Source of the DNA: Methylotuvimicrobium sp. KM2
Lineage (GTDB): Bacteria; Pseudomonadota; Gammaproteobacteria; Methylococcales; Methylomonadaceae
Length of the DNA: 64,000 nt
Direction of reading: 5' to 3'
Assembly: GCF_038051925.1 (NCBI RefSeq)
Contig: NZ_CP150634.1
Span: 4,762,864 to 4,826,863, forward strand
Shown here: positions 45,464 to 55,340 of the stretch, in pieces
How positions within the stretch are numbered: the first letter of the stretch is position 1
Layout of the letters: each line of letters starts with the position of its first letter
Notes under the pieces: model-generated
What the model saw: the letters and a program-made list of their open reading frames with translations, nothing else
Told to the model about the DNA's origin: nothing
Database searches by the model: none
Translations under genes and position numbers: made by a program

Positions 45464-48400
45464 CTAATCTTTCTCGTATTCGTCCCGGACTCGTGCGGCG
45501 TCTGTTTCATAACTATCCGCCAAAGTATTTAACGTCTGGGCAAACCTGACATAACCTTCATGTTCCATTTCTGCTGCTTGCAAACGATATTTCTCCGCAA
45601 GTTTAAGTTCCGACGCACCAGAAGGGTCAACCGTGTAAACACCGCGCGAATTCCGAATGGCGAAGTAGTAACCTCGTCTGAGCGCCTCGGCGTATTTTTC
45701 GTTCAATTGCTCAGCCGCTCCCCGGTTCATCCAAAGACCATCAGCGTCGGGCGGACAATGCATCAACACGTGACCAACGCTGGACATTGCCACATCCGAA
45801 TGACCAGACTCCTCAGCGAGTTCCCTGACCCGGTTTATCCAAACAACTAATTTTTCTGAATTAAAAGTTCCATCGGCCTCAGTTCCAGGGGGAGTTTTCC
45901 AATCGTTCAATAAGCGGTAGGCATTATTTGCCAAGGATTTTCTTTGCTCGGAAACTTCTTCCGTTTCCGTGCCTTGCTTATCTGAGCGATAAATCAATCG
46001 GATTGCTTCGCAGAAAAAATCAGGATCGTCAGCGAGTCGCTTTTCCAGATATATTGGTCTGGCTCCGTGATAGCCATTTAACAAAGGTAAATAAGCCCAT
46101 TCGACTCGGAAGAGGTCGTCAGGTGAAACATCGATCGATTCTTGTAGATATTTAATCAAATCAACGATATGGTGACTTGCCAAAGTATGCGTCGGTTCGG
46201 ATGTTGATACCGCTGCCATTAAAGCCCTAACGCATTGATCGACATCGAGTGATTTTTGACCATGCCGCATCATATCCAGACAATCGATCGCAGCCAACGG
46301 TCGTCCATACTTAATCAACTTGTCCACGGCAAAAGCCAAATCGCTATCTGGCTGGTAGGGATTCACCCAAGCGTGTTGCCAATATTTAATCTCGCAATCA
46401 CGTAAATGTTGGGCGACGCGTTGCCATGTGCGCTGTTCGAAAGGTAGCTGGCTAAAAAACTGAGCAATTTGGGACTTATTCCATGTAGTCATATCAAATC
46501 CGTCCGCCCATGGCCAACCACTGATATGAAGACGAGTTCCGATATAGGCGGATATAAAATTATCTAGTTGTACATTTTCTTTGCTGAGATATTCCGGCAA
46601 TAAAAATTCATCAATTTTGTCGTCAGCGATATGCGCCAATGCTTGTCCTACCTGATTAGGCGATTTCACGGCTTCGGCAAACCAGATAAGGGTAGTAATA
46701 CCATTTTGATCCAGTAAATCTTTTGCCGCATCAATGCGGCGCTGATTTAGTTTTTTCAGTTTCTCGTCCCAAGATATTTCATCGTCATATTGTTCAAAGT
46801 CTCGATTTGAAAACAAATGCTGGTATCGGATAAAAGGAGTTAATGGGGCCAATTTTTCCGCCACCGCGTCAATCGGTGCCAACAATGCTTCATCCATGCT
46901 CCACTCGGCGTTTGGAAATCGGCGATGTTTGGCAACAAATCCAACGAGTTTCTCCCACAATTTTTGTCGAACGTCTTCACCGAGACTAACCACAGTTTCC
47001 GATCTCAACACACTAAGCAATTGATCGTATGCAGGATTCGGCAAGCTATCGAAGCGCTCTACCAAGTCTCCCAGTCTAATTGGATCGTATCCCGCCATTT
47101 CAACGGCTTGTTCTGCATAAAAGGATATTTGTTCCCAATATTCTTGCTGAGTAACGCCTTTCTCCCAAGTCGCCGGAATCACATTTCGCCAAACAGGCTT
47201 ATGTGCGCCAAACGATGACTGAAGCTGGTTAGGCAATAAATTCAGGATCAGCGACCACGCTACATCGGGTTGATCATTCTTTAACGTGCGAATGACAGCC
47301 TGGCGCTTTTCAAATGGCGCAACGGTCTGGGGTAACCATGGCAACAAAATGGTCGATAGGGAGTTTGCCGGGTGATTGGCCCATTTGCCGCCCGGATCAT
47401 GGCCAGCGAGTTCGCCGAGTAACGAGCAAGCGCTGACCAGATAGGCTTCGTCCCAGGCCAACGTTTCCAAGGCCCAAAGCAACCCAGACAGATAATTGCC
47501 GCCAAACATACCATCGCCTTCTTGCGCGAAAAGCTCGTCAAACGGACAAGGCGTTTGGTTTAATGCATTCTCGACTGCTCGCAAAAACTCCTTAGGCGCG
47601 GCTTCCGCTAACGTCGGTAACAAGTGATTTAGCGAACCCCATAGCCGCCAATCCGCATCCGCGAATATCTCCCTGATTGCCAGAGCTACGGTAACTTCGG
47701 CCTTATTCAGGGAGCAGTGAGTCAGCCATTCCGGACAAGCTCCTAACAATGCCAAACCTTCGGCGAATCCTTTGCGCAAGATTTGGGAATGCGATGGAAC
47801 TTTGCCGTAAATACTGGCCATAATGCGTTGATCGGTGGCTAATTCGAAAGAGGGATCACTTTCGCGCAATACCGAAACTGCGTTTTGTTTGAATGCGTCA
47901 AGGTTCTGGTCAAACAATTTATTGCCGAGTGCTTGCAACAACTCAATGCGGCGTTGTACCGTCCACACGCCGTTTTTGATAGCAACAGGCGCATCGGTCA
48001 GCGTCAACCATGATTTGGGTTTTTGAATCCAATCGTTATAGTTTTCGCCGACTAGAGCGCTAACAACCTCAACATCGGTTGGCTTTTGTTCATCCCAGCA
48101 ACCGATTAAGCTTGCAACGGCCAGTGCGGTTGCGTGTTGGTGCTGACTCCAATCGATTGGCTCAACCGATGTTTTGGGTTTGACCAGTGATGTTGGGAAA
48201 TGGCTCACCTTTCGTTCTTGGAAAAACGCTTTGATTTCTTCCGGCAAATTTTCCAACGTGATAGTTCCGGCGCTCTGGTTCCATATGTGAACGGTATCGA
48301 CGATTCGAGACCAAACCAATCGAGGTTCTGGCGTACTGAACTGAGAAATATGCGAATGCAGTAACGACAGTACCACACCTTCCTCCTTACCCAGATCATA

Positions 48401-49003
48401 ACCCAGCCAGTGAAAATGTCTGAGAAAAGCATAGAGTTGATCGTCAGCGACATCGCGATTTCGGTTGGCGGATTTCAAGTGGTGCCGGATCACTTCAAGT
48501 TTGTCACTAGAGCCAGACGGACTGAAGTTTGTATGTTTGACGTTTCTGAAAAATTCGTCAACGCTGGCTGTGCGTTTAGCCTGTTCCAATATCCACGGTA
48601 CTGTTTGGAAATCTTTCGCCGTTAATGGTCCCGTGATCAGCGCAATAGCATCCTTGTTTTTATTGAAAATCCGTGGGTTGTTGAAATCGCTCCAGGCTGC
48701 GTTGATGACATCTTTTAGCTGTTTATCGCTTTTGACGAAACTAACTGCGTGCTTGACTTGGCCCAATAATTTCTGAGTTTCTCGGGTGCCCGCGTTTTCA
48801 ACAAAAACGATCAAATCGTCAGTATCGAAGCCATCGATTTTACCTTGCAATTTGACCTCGCTGATCGGCCAGCAAGGTAGACACGGAGCATGGCCGCCAG
48901 TCAACATCAACGTAACGAATGTGGCTTGGACGTGGGCTTCGAAATGCGCCCCGCCCCCGCCCGTGGAAAATGGATTGCTGAGTTGTTTTTTGGGATTATT
49001 CAT
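45464..49003 (-). CDS. Large protein (1,179 aa) with nuclease-like N-terminus, putative defence protein
   Basis: I do not recognise an established name. Residues 11-45 (NPFSTGGGGAHFEAHVQATF, then LMLTGG and CLPCWPI) and 50-86 form a compact N-terminal domain. It has E22, D62-D63 in GFDTDDLIVFVE and Q82-V-K84 in LGQVKHAV, an E...D...QxK arrangement like PD-(D/E)xK nucleases of the DUF4297/Cap4 type found at the N-terminus of many anti-phage proteins. The remaining 1,000 residues look wholly alpha-helical and Trp-rich, without a Walker A motif, so it is not a STAND ATPase. It stands alone on the minus strand in accessory DNA beside the tRNA gene. A self-contained sensor-nuclease is plausible; the nuclease call is inference from motifs only. 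Confidence 0.65.
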   Translation of the reverse strand: MNNPKKQLSNPFSTGGGGAHFEAHVQATFVTLMLTGGHAPCLPCWPISEVKLQGKIDGFDTDDLIVFVENAGTRETQKLLGQVKHAVSFVKSDKQLKDVINAAWSDFNNPRIFNKNKDAIALITGPLTAKDFQTVPWILEQAKRTASVDEFFRNVKHTNFSPSGSSDKLEVIRHHLKSANRNRDVADDQLYAFLRHFHWLGYDLGKEEGVVLSLLHSHISQFSTPEPRLVWSRIVDTVHIWNQSAGTITLENLPEEIKAFFQERKVSHFPTSLVKPKTSVEPIDWSQHQHATALAVASLIGCWDEQKPTDVEVVSALVGENYNDWIQKPKSWLTLTDAPVAIKNGVWTVQRRIELLQALGNKLFDQNLDAFKQNAVSVLRESDPSFELATDQRIMASIYGKVPSHSQILRKGFAEGLALLGACPEWLTHCSLNKAEVTVALAIREIFADADWRLWGSLNHLLPTLAEAAPKEFLRAVENALNQTPCPFDELFAQEGDGMFGGNYLSGLLWALETLAWDEAYLVSACSLLGELAGHDPGGKWANHPANSLSTILLPWLPQTVAPFEKRQAVIRTLKNDQPDVAWSLILNLLPNQLQSSFGAHKPVWRNVIPATWEKGVTQQEYWEQISFYAEQAVEMAGYDPIRLGDLVERFDSLPNPAYDQLLSVLRSETVVSLGEDVRQKLWEKLVGFVAKHRRFPNAEWSMDEALLAPIDAVAEKLAPLTPFIRYQHLFSNRDFEQYDDEISWDEKLKKLNQRRIDAAKDLLDQNGITTLIWFAEAVKSPNQVGQALAHIADDKIDEFLLPEYLSKENVQLDNFISAYIGTRLHISGWPWADGFDMTTWNKSQIAQFFSQLPFEQRTWQRVAQHLRDCEIKYWQHAWVNPYQPDSDLAFAVDKLIKYGRPLAAIDCLDMMRHGQKSLDVDQCVRALMAAVSTSEPTHTLASHHIVDLIKYLQESIDVSPDDLFRVEWAYLPLLNGYHGARPIYLEKRLADDPDFFCEAIRLIYRSDKQGTETEEVSEQRKSLANNAYRLLNDWKTPPGTEADGTFNSEKLVVWINRVRELAEESGHSDVAMSSVGHVLMHCPPDADGLWMNRGAAEQLNEKYAEALRRGYYFAIRNSRGVYTVDPSGASELKLAEKYRLQAAEMEHEGYVRFAQTLNTLADSYETDAARVRDEYEKD

Positions 49004-49205
49004 TTGATAGAGATTGAATCGGTTTGAACAAAGATAAGCCCAACTTTTGAATTTGAATGCAATTTTCTAATTGCTTTAAGACATTCCAACCAGTCATTTT
49101 GGCGAGCTTACGAGGGGACTGAGAGCACACAGATTGATAAAGCCACAAAGAACTGTAATTAAATTCAGGGTCTTTCTTTTCATAATATCTGCATAAATAA
49201 TTTGA

Positions 49206-49802
49206 TTACCGGTTAAATTGCCGTTCGCAAGGAATGCCATCTCCATCGCCATCTAGCTTGGTGTTTGGGCAATTGCGAAGGTAAAAAACCGCTTCTTCGT
49301 ACAAAGTCATTTGGGAGCAATACACCTTGCCCTCGCATTGGAACCGTTGAGTTTGTTTCTCGGGTTGGTTACTCAATTGGAATAAATTCTGCCGGCACTG
49401 AGAAGCCATGACGCTTTGAAGTCTCTTTGTAGGCAACGGCAGCAATCCCAATGGCAATAAAAATTGGGAATGGGTTAAAGCGCTTTTCGGCATGCTAAAG
49501 TTCGCCTTAGCTCTGTGCGGCTTTACTCTGGCCGAGGAAGGCTTAAAAATCTTACGTCCTTCAAATGCGGCCAAGTTCAAAGCCTGGCTGACACCTTTAA
49601 TCCTGGCATTGGTTGTGCAAGTCTTGCCGCTTTTGTCAAAGCCGACCCGGTAATGAATGACATCGCCAATGACCGGTTTACGGCTCATGCCCTTCAATGC
49701 CGAAATGTGGATGAAAATATCCGGTTCGCCATTAACTTGCTTTATAAACCCGTACCCCTTGTCATCAAGCCATCGAACCAGCGTTCCTTTGCTAGTAGTC
49801 AT
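49206..49802 (-). CDS. Cold-shock domain protein with C-terminal excalibur domain
   Basis: 198 residues from ATG 49802 (an upstream start at 49823 would add 7). The N-terminal cold-shock domain (KGTLVRWLDDKGYGFIKQ, DIFIHISALKGM) binds nucleic acid. A basic linker with a short hydrophobic stretch (LLPLGLLPLP, perhaps a degenerate membrane helix) leads to a C-terminal excalibur calcium-binding motif (DGDGDGIPCE with a preceding C..C pair). CSD-excalibur proteins occur widely; the role is unknown. A separate 202-bp gap precedes the 1,179-aa gene. Confidence 0.82.
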   Translation of the reverse strand: MTTSKGTLVRWLDDKGYGFIKQVNGEPDIFIHISALKGMSRKPVIGDVIHYRVGFDKSGKTCTTNARIKGVSQALNLAAFEGRKIFKPSSARVKPHRAKANFSMPKSALTHSQFLLPLGLLPLPTKRLQSVMASQCRQNLFQLSNQPEKQTQRFQCEGKVYCSQMTLYEEAVFYLRNCPNTKLDGDGDGIPCERQFNR

Positions 49803-49828
49803 CCTGAGTCTTCTCCAAAACAATCGCC

Positions 49829-50629
49829 CTATAGCTTAAGCTTTTTAGCCGCCTCTTCAGGGCTTTCATACCGGTCGCGCAAGGCCAGCAGCAACAAATC
49901 CCAGGTCCAATCGACGCGCTTCGAACTTTTCGTGGCCCATAACCGATCTTCGGTAGGTTTCTTTTGCAGCAGTTCTTTGAGTTTGCTTAGAGAGTCAGGG
50001 GCTTCCGTATCGACATCGGATAACCAATTCAGCTCAGCCGGTGTCAGCTGTATGCCGCTTATTCTTTTAGGACTTAACTCCATACCGGGTGCCCAAGTGA
50101 CGAAAGACGTCTCTTCTATATTGGGGTTTATTTCCAGCGACTGACGGTCCGAGTCCTTCGGGACGTAATAATTGGGGGTCTTTTTCAGCGTTTTGCTTTT
50201 GGGTAGCTTCCATTTGACGACAACATAGATCTCCTGCCAATTGAACACCCAGAATGCCGCAGGCAGGCCTTTCACGTCGCCACCCAGGATCGGAGTCGCC
50301 GTGAATTTATAGGGGTCGGCGCCTGATTTTGGCTGGGCATTCGTTGTGTTAGTCACCAATTCGGTGGTCACTCTAAAAACCCGATTCAATGCCGCCAAGG
50401 GCAAAGGGCTTGCCTCAACGCCCCAAGTATAAATTCTGTTCTGTTGTAAAAGACCTCTGTGATCAAGATTCAGTAATTGATGGACCCGATTTAACCGATC
50501 ATCGGAAAGCCTGTGCGGAAGGCCCTTCAGGTGATCGCGTATGCCCGAATAACTGAGATTGGTCATTTCACCTAGATGCCTTATGGACCAGCCTCGGGCG
50601 GTGATGAGATCGAATATGAATTGATGCAT
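49829..50629 (-). CDS. Putative DNA-binding regulator of the AAA+ cassette
   Basis: 266 residues if it starts at ATG 50629; longer starts up to 50749 are open. The N-terminus (FIFDLITARGWSIRHLGEMT, NLSYSGIRDHLKG) reads as a helix-turn-helix. The rest (about 220 residues) is unknown, with a beta-rich section FWVFNWQEIYVVVKWKLP. It is divergent from the AAA+ gene at 50826 with about 200 bp between them, the classical arrangement for a local regulator. No family name recognised. Confidence 0.6.
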   Translation of the reverse strand: MHQFIFDLITARGWSIRHLGEMTNLSYSGIRDHLKGLPHRLSDDRLNRVHQLLNLDHRGLLQQNRIYTWGVEASPLPLAALNRVFRVTTELVTNTTNAQPKSGADPYKFTATPILGGDVKGLPAAFWVFNWQEIYVVVKWKLPKSKTLKKTPNYYVPKDSDRQSLEINPNIEETSFVTWAPGMELSPKRISGIQLTPAELNWLSDVDTEAPDSLSKLKELLQKKPTEDRLWATKSSKRVDWTWDLLLLALRDRYESPEEAAKKLKL

Positions 50630-50825
50630 TGGGAAAAAGCCTGCAAAAAAATGCGGTGGGACAGGAATTTTATCATGTGATCTTGTTTTTTTATAAGGCC
50701 TCGATGAGATCATTGCGGTGGGTTGATTGCTGAAAAAAATTATAATCATTTAACTTAAATGTGAACTTGTTTTTTTGTTGTCGAGCGCGTATATTTTATT
50801 TCGCAACTCACGAAGGAGATCAGGC

Positions 50826-52505
50826 ATGCACTCAACAACACAATCATCTAAGCCCGGTGCGGTCTGGGTAGATGAGCCATTCGAACCGGACTGCGCGCGC
50901 AATACGCTTTTAGTCCGATTCCCATGGACATTGTCTTGGCGGATCCACGTTTCCAGTGGCTATATCGAGCTGGTTGACCAACTGCTGCAGAATATCGAGG
51001 ACATTTTGGGTAAAAACCCGCCGCTCGATTTTTTACGCATCATCGAGCAGGAGGAAGAACAAGGGCCCACGCGGCGCAAAATCCATGTATTCATTGAGCC
51101 TCGTCAATGTAGCGCGGCGAAATCCCAGGCGATCAGGCACGCGATACACATGACGGGCAAATGGGCGGAACGGCTTTGCCCGCGCTGCGGCGATAAGCTA
51201 GTGACGGTAAACCCGTTTGACGAGGATACCTGCGAAATGACGCCGGAACTGATCGCGTTCCTGAAAGCCAGGTCGGGACCGTTCCGGAGCCGCACCATTG
51301 AGATTTGCCTGCCGTGCCTGCAGTTGGAATGGGAATCCAGCCACCCGTTCGGGTTCGTGGAGGAAAGCGGTTTGGAAGTGTCTGATGAGGATGAGGATTG
51401 CGACGAGGCAATCGATGGCGATGAGCCGTGGGACGAGGCTTGTCCGGCGGAAGAAAATGAGTCGGGCGAGGATTGCGCCGATGCCATCAACGACGATGCG
51501 CCGCCGGATGAAGTGCAAAACAGCGCCGTGGAGCAAGCGGTTAAGGCCGCGATTTTCAAGGCCGCCGATATCGATCTACTGGAAAAGACGTGCTCAACTG
51601 CGACTCGGGACCAGTCAAGCCGGGCTAAGGCTTTGATCTCTAGTTTACGCGAAACCGAGCCGGACAAACCGTTGACGCCAATTCCTGATGACTGGCGCTC
51701 GGTTTGCGATGATTTGGACGCCAGATTCCCGAATTTCAAAGACGTCACCGAGTTTCTGCGTTCGCAATTTGCGCTGTCGGATATCGGCGACCGAGTCATC
51801 CGGTCGGCGCCGGTTTTATTGGTCGGCGAGCCGGGAATCGGTAAAACGGAGTACCTGCACCAACTCGCGGAGGCTGTTGCCGGCGAATTCATAGCGATCA
51901 ATATCGGCAACTCTCAAACCAACTCGACGCTGGCGGGCTCCGAGCGATATTGGAGCAATAGCCACCAGGGCAGGTTGTTCGACGCGCTGGTTTTCGGGAC
52001 GGTCGCGAATCCGATCATCATGCTCGATGAGATCGACAAGGCCGGCGGCCAGTACGACAAATATAAGCCTTTGTCCGCCCTGCACCAATTGTTGGAGCCG
52101 AGGCAGGCCCGTAATTTCTACGACCTGTCGGTGCCGGAGATCAAATTCGACGCGTCCCATATCCTTTGGGTGGCGTCTGCGAACGACCTGGATATGATCG
52201 AGAAGCCCATTGTCGATCGGTTTACGGTGTTCGGGGTCGAAAAGCCGACGCCTGCGCAGATGACGGCGGTCGTGAATAATATTTACCGGCGCTTTTTGGC
52301 CGAACACCCCTCCGGCGCTTATTTCGATAGCGAGATCCGGCCGGACACGATGGCGTTATTGTGCGCGCACCCACCCCGGAAAGTCCGGAAACTCGTAGAG
52401 GGAGCCTTCGGGTTTGCGGCGAGGGAAGCCCGCAACTATTTGCTGCCCGAAGACATCCGGGACAGCGAAAAGAACAAGCGGCACACAATAGGGTTTGTGC
52501 GCTAA
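50826..52505 (+). CDS. AAA+ ATPase with zinc-ribbon N-terminus
   Basis: 559 residues from ATG 50826, chosen for the strong GAAGGAGAT Shine-Dalgarno. The N-terminal part contains two CxxC pairs (C118/C121 in CPRCG, C161/C164 in CLPC), a likely zinc ribbon, then a very acidic linker (about 178-220). The AAA+ core has Walker A GEPGIGKT (334-341), Walker B IIMLDEID (397-404), sensor 1 WVASAND and an arginine-finger candidate in IVDRF. The core resembles Lon/MoxR-type ATPases but no protease active site follows. First gene of a four-gene same-strand set ending in a metallophosphoesterase. Confidence 0.8.
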   Translation: MHSTTQSSKPGAVWVDEPFEPDCARNTLLVRFPWTLSWRIHVSSGYIELVDQLLQNIEDILGKNPPLDFLRIIEQEEEQGPTRRKIHVFIEPRQCSAAKSQAIRHAIHMTGKWAERLCPRCGDKLVTVNPFDEDTCEMTPELIAFLKARSGPFRSRTIEICLPCLQLEWESSHPFGFVEESGLEVSDEDEDCDEAIDGDEPWDEACPAEENESGEDCADAINDDAPPDEVQNSAVEQAVKAAIFKAADIDLLEKTCSTATRDQSSRAKALISSLRETEPDKPLTPIPDDWRSVCDDLDARFPNFKDVTEFLRSQFALSDIGDRVIRSAPVLLVGEPGIGKTEYLHQLAEAVAGEFIAINIGNSQTNSTLAGSERYWSNSHQGRLFDALVFGTVANPIIMLDEIDKAGGQYDKYKPLSALHQLLEPRQARNFYDLSVPEIKFDASHILWVASANDLDMIEKPIVDRFTVFGVEKPTPAQMTAVVNNIYRRFLAEHPSGAYFDSEIRPDTMALLCAHPPRKVRKLVEGAFGFAAREARNYLLPEDIRDSEKNKRHTIGFVR

Positions 52506-52559
52506 GGCATTGAGGCGCGGCTGTTTGCGCCCGACAACAGACAACCGGAGGAGAAAACC

Positions 52560-53195
52560 ATGAAAAGAATGTTACAAGAAAAACTGTTTCAAAAGTATCC
52601 CGCATTGTATTCGCGGCCCGAGGATACATTGATGCGATTCGGTTTCGAGACTCACGACGGCTGGTACGAACTGATCGATGCGGTATCGGATATCATCACC
52701 CGGCGCTGTCCGGACGCTCACGCCAGGCAGGTAAAAGAAAAATTCGGCGGCCTGCGGTTCTATTACGGCGGCGGCGACGCCTATTGCTATGGTGCGGCAC
52801 GGCTGGCCGAGGAGTTGTCGTATTCGATTTGCGAGGCGTGCGGCGCGCCGGGCTCGGTTTACAACAATGGCGGCTGGGTCTCCACCAAGTGCGCCGAGCA
52901 TGCGAAAGATCGAAACTTAGACAACATCGAGACGGATTATGAAATCGAGGTTACCCCGGTTTATGGTCTGGGGCCGGGATGGTCGCGCCTGATATTGATT
53001 TTAGAAAAAGCCGAGTCCGATTATGCCAAAATCGACGGCCGCCCGCCGGCCCGTTTCCTCGTGGCCGTCAAAAACGGCAAGCTCAAGGTGTCATATTCAG
53101 GCGGGAACGAGGAAACGGCCGGCCGCGTCGACCTGATCAACCGCTATGCCGGCCGCATCGACCAGCACACGGGCAGGGTTTTGGATGATTTATAA
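52560..53195 (+). CDS. Unknown phage-like protein with Cys/His cluster
   Basis: 211 residues. Features seen: DGWYELIDAVSDII and KEKFGGLRFYYGGGD, which recur in uncharacterised phage and island proteins, and a possible metal site CEACGAPG followed by KCAEH. The start is preceded by CGGAGGAG. It lies 54 bp after the AAA+ gene and overlaps the next gene by 11 bp. Function unknown. Confidence 0.7.
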   Translation: MKRMLQEKLFQKYPALYSRPEDTLMRFGFETHDGWYELIDAVSDIITRRCPDAHARQVKEKFGGLRFYYGGGDAYCYGAARLAEELSYSICEACGAPGSVYNNGGWVSTKCAEHAKDRNLDNIETDYEIEVTPVYGLGPGWSRLILILEKAESDYAKIDGRPPARFLVAVKNGKLKVSYSGGNEETAGRVDLINRYAGRIDQHTGRVLDDL

Positions 53196-53529
53196 AGTCG
53201 AGCCGCCGCAAGACGGCGAGTACGCCGAAGTCTGCGACTGGACGATCCGGGCCGTCGTTTGCCGGTTGCCTGAAAACCTCATGGAAGAGGTCACTCACCA
53301 TGTGGTGGGCCTCAATAGGGCAACCGGCAGAGGGCGGGTCAGCACCGCGATCGAGGCGTTCGATCCCGCGACGATGACCCTCAGTACGCGCTCCGGGCGG
53401 CATTACCATTTGGTGGGACAACCGGGGCTCCATGTCTTTGCCGAGTATGTGTGGCAGTATTGGAGGGCTCTAAACCAAGCCGTCCACGAGCGTGACGTGA
53501 CGGCCGACTACTGGTCAGGGAGCACTTGA
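53185..53529 (+). CDS. Unknown small protein in the AAA+ cassette
   Basis: 114 residues from ATG 53185 (MIYKVEPPQDGEYAEV); a start at 53146 is open but would overlap the previous gene more deeply. The sequence contains WTIRAVVCRLPENLMEEV and SGRHYHLVGQPG, with no motif I recognise. It overlaps the preceding stop by 11 bp, and its own stop is 2 bp before the next ATG, so translation is likely coupled. Confidence 0.65.
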   Translation: MIYKVEPPQDGEYAEVCDWTIRAVVCRLPENLMEEVTHHVVGLNRATGRGRVSTAIEAFDPATMTLSTRSGRHYHLVGQPGLHVFAEYVWQYWRALNQAVHERDVTADYWSGST

Positions 53530-53531
53530 GC

Positions 53532-54374
53532 ATGAAAATTTTTTTAATCTCCGACATTCATACCGAATTCGCGCACCGGCGGTTCGACCTGTCCGTCGAT
53601 TACCGGTGTCTGCGTTTCGATTATCCCGATGCCGCGGATGTCGTGATTCTTGCCGGCGATATTGGCGAAGGGTGCAATGGCCTGGAATGGGGCCGGAGGC
53701 GATTTGCCAACCATGAAATCATTTATGTCGCCGGCAATCACGAATTTTATGACAACGACCTGAGCATCATCGATGAATTGCGGGCGACTGCGGAGGCGCT
53801 GGGCATCCATTTTCTGGAGAATGACGGCGTGGTCATTGACGGGGTGCGGTTTTTAGGCTGCACATTGTGGACCGACTTTAACCGCTATTCGCCAGCAGCG
53901 GTTTACGATGCGCAGTCGACCATGACCGACTATCGCTATATCACCTGCAAAACATGGTGGCAAAATCCCGGCCACTACGATCGCGCGACCTCGCTGATGA
54001 GGCGAACCACCGATTCGCTGTTCGGGTTTGAGCCGCGTTATTTTTCCCCGGCCGTCGCCTATTGTCTGCATCAGGATTCGCTGCGCTGGCTGGACCGGCA
54101 ATTAGCCGAAGCGCATGACGGAAAAACGGTGGTGGTAACCCATCATGCTCCCTCGCTACGCTCCATGGAAATCGTCGATTACGCCTATGCCTCTGCGCTG
54201 GATGATTTTATCGCCGACCGATCGCACCGCATTGACCTGTGGTGCCACGGCCATATCCATAAATTGGTGGATTATGAAATCGCCGGCGTTCGGATCGTGT
54301 CGAATCCGCGCGGTTATCCAAAATCACCGGCGCCCGGCTTTGATGAGGGGCGATTGATAGAGGTAGTTTCTTGA
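53532..54374 (+). CDS. Calcineurin-like metallophosphoesterase
   Basis: 280 residues from ATG 53532. The complete two-metal active site is visible: SDIHTE (DxH), AGDIGEG (GDxxE-like), AGNHEF (GNHE), THHAP and CHGHIH. The family acts on phosphoesters of nucleic acids, nucleotides or proteins; the substrate is unknown. Last gene of the AAA+ cassette. The last two codons and the stop are supplied by the left end of the 54362-62441 element. Joining the flanks without the element gives GAG-GTG-TAG, a stop two residues earlier. Confidence 0.87.
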   Translation: MKIFLISDIHTEFAHRRFDLSVDYRCLRFDYPDAADVVILAGDIGEGCNGLEWGRRRFANHEIIYVAGNHEFYDNDLSIIDELRATAEALGIHFLENDGVVIDGVRFLGCTLWTDFNRYSPAAVYDAQSTMTDYRYITCKTWWQNPGHYDRATSLMRRTTDSLFGFEPRYFSPAVAYCLHQDSLRWLDRQLAEAHDGKTVVVTHHAPSLRSMEIVDYAYASALDDFIADRSHRIDLWCHGHIHKLVDYEIAGVRIVSNPRGYPKSPAPGFDEGRLIEVVS

Positions 54375-54532
54375 TTTCATAATCAGTTTTTCTTGCACTT
54401 ATCCGGGATTTTCATCTCGGATTATTTGATTCTATAAGTGCACTTTTTCTCACATTAACTGTACCTGACTTTTATCCTGCTCACATTAAATGATTTTATA
54501 GCCTGGAAATTCTCACTTTAATTGATTCTATC
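54362..54532 (+). repeat. Left end of the cargo element: terminal repeat and four 22-bp sites
   Basis: After the 20-bp terminal repeat come four direct 22-bp repeats at 54415-54436, 54448-54469, 54479-54500 and 54511-54532, spaced 31-33 bp (about three helical turns). The core is TCTCACATTAANTGA with ATA near the end; the second copy is the most diverged. Confidence 0.82.
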
Positions 54533-55340
54533 GGTTGCCCAAAAACAGGAAAACAGATGAGCTGTTTTATGAAAGCTATAAAAACTGAATTTTATAACTT
54601 ATTATTGAAAACACAGTGCTTTTCTTTACCGAAATAGGTAATAAAAATGATCGTTTTTTCTTTCGTATTTTATGGTCAACAAAACCAAAGCGGACGCTGA
54701 CTTATTAACGTTGAAAGCTTACTACCGGCCAAAAGCTACCAACCAGTGGTGTTATTTCTCACGTAACCCAACAGCTGCTATCAATTCTAAACCAGCCAGT
54801 TATTTATCTATCTAATCCGAACTTTCCTACAGTTCTCCATCAAAATCTTCTTGCAGGCGTCTTTAAAATATTGATTTGAAATAACATCGCTTGTTGGTTG
54901 TTCAAAATCTGATTCGTTAATTTTCGCTGCAAAAGGGTTTAGAGAGTTGGCATTTGAGGCGATGCTGATCTTGATTCAGGCATTCCGGTAATCGATAGGC
55001 AAGCTGTTTGATTTGTGCGTGCAAAGACATGCGTAAAATACAGTCAAAAAGCGGCTGAACCATTTGATTGGAAGGCATGAGCAAATCTGTTCATTTAAAT
55101 CAGCTCGAACGACTATTTGCTAATCAGCAAAAAATTCCCACAGTTTTCCCATTACAGCGGCGAATCTTTCGAAGATACTACACGCCAAGTTGAAACGAAC
55201 GGCACGGCGGGCGCAAGCCTTTATTTACCGATACAAACCCGTTCAAACCAGTAATTTAATGTATCGATTGAGAATATAAGCGACGGCATTGCCGACCATG
55301 CAATGCCGTTTAACCGAACGAACCGCAGGAGAACGACAAC
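54533..55340. other. Noncoding segment inside the cargo element
   Basis: About 800 bp without a supported gene. AT-rich, with runs of T and several short palindromes. It probably contains the promoter for the gene at 55341. I see no RNA gene I could name. Confidence 0.4.

Noticed and set aside
49515..50144. 209-residue plus-strand ORF
   Set aside because: It is antisense to two better-supported genes with a cold-shock domain and a helix-turn-helix, and has no family features.
51104..51910. 268-residue minus-strand ORF
   Set aside because: Antisense to the AAA+ ATPase; Ser-rich shadow frame.
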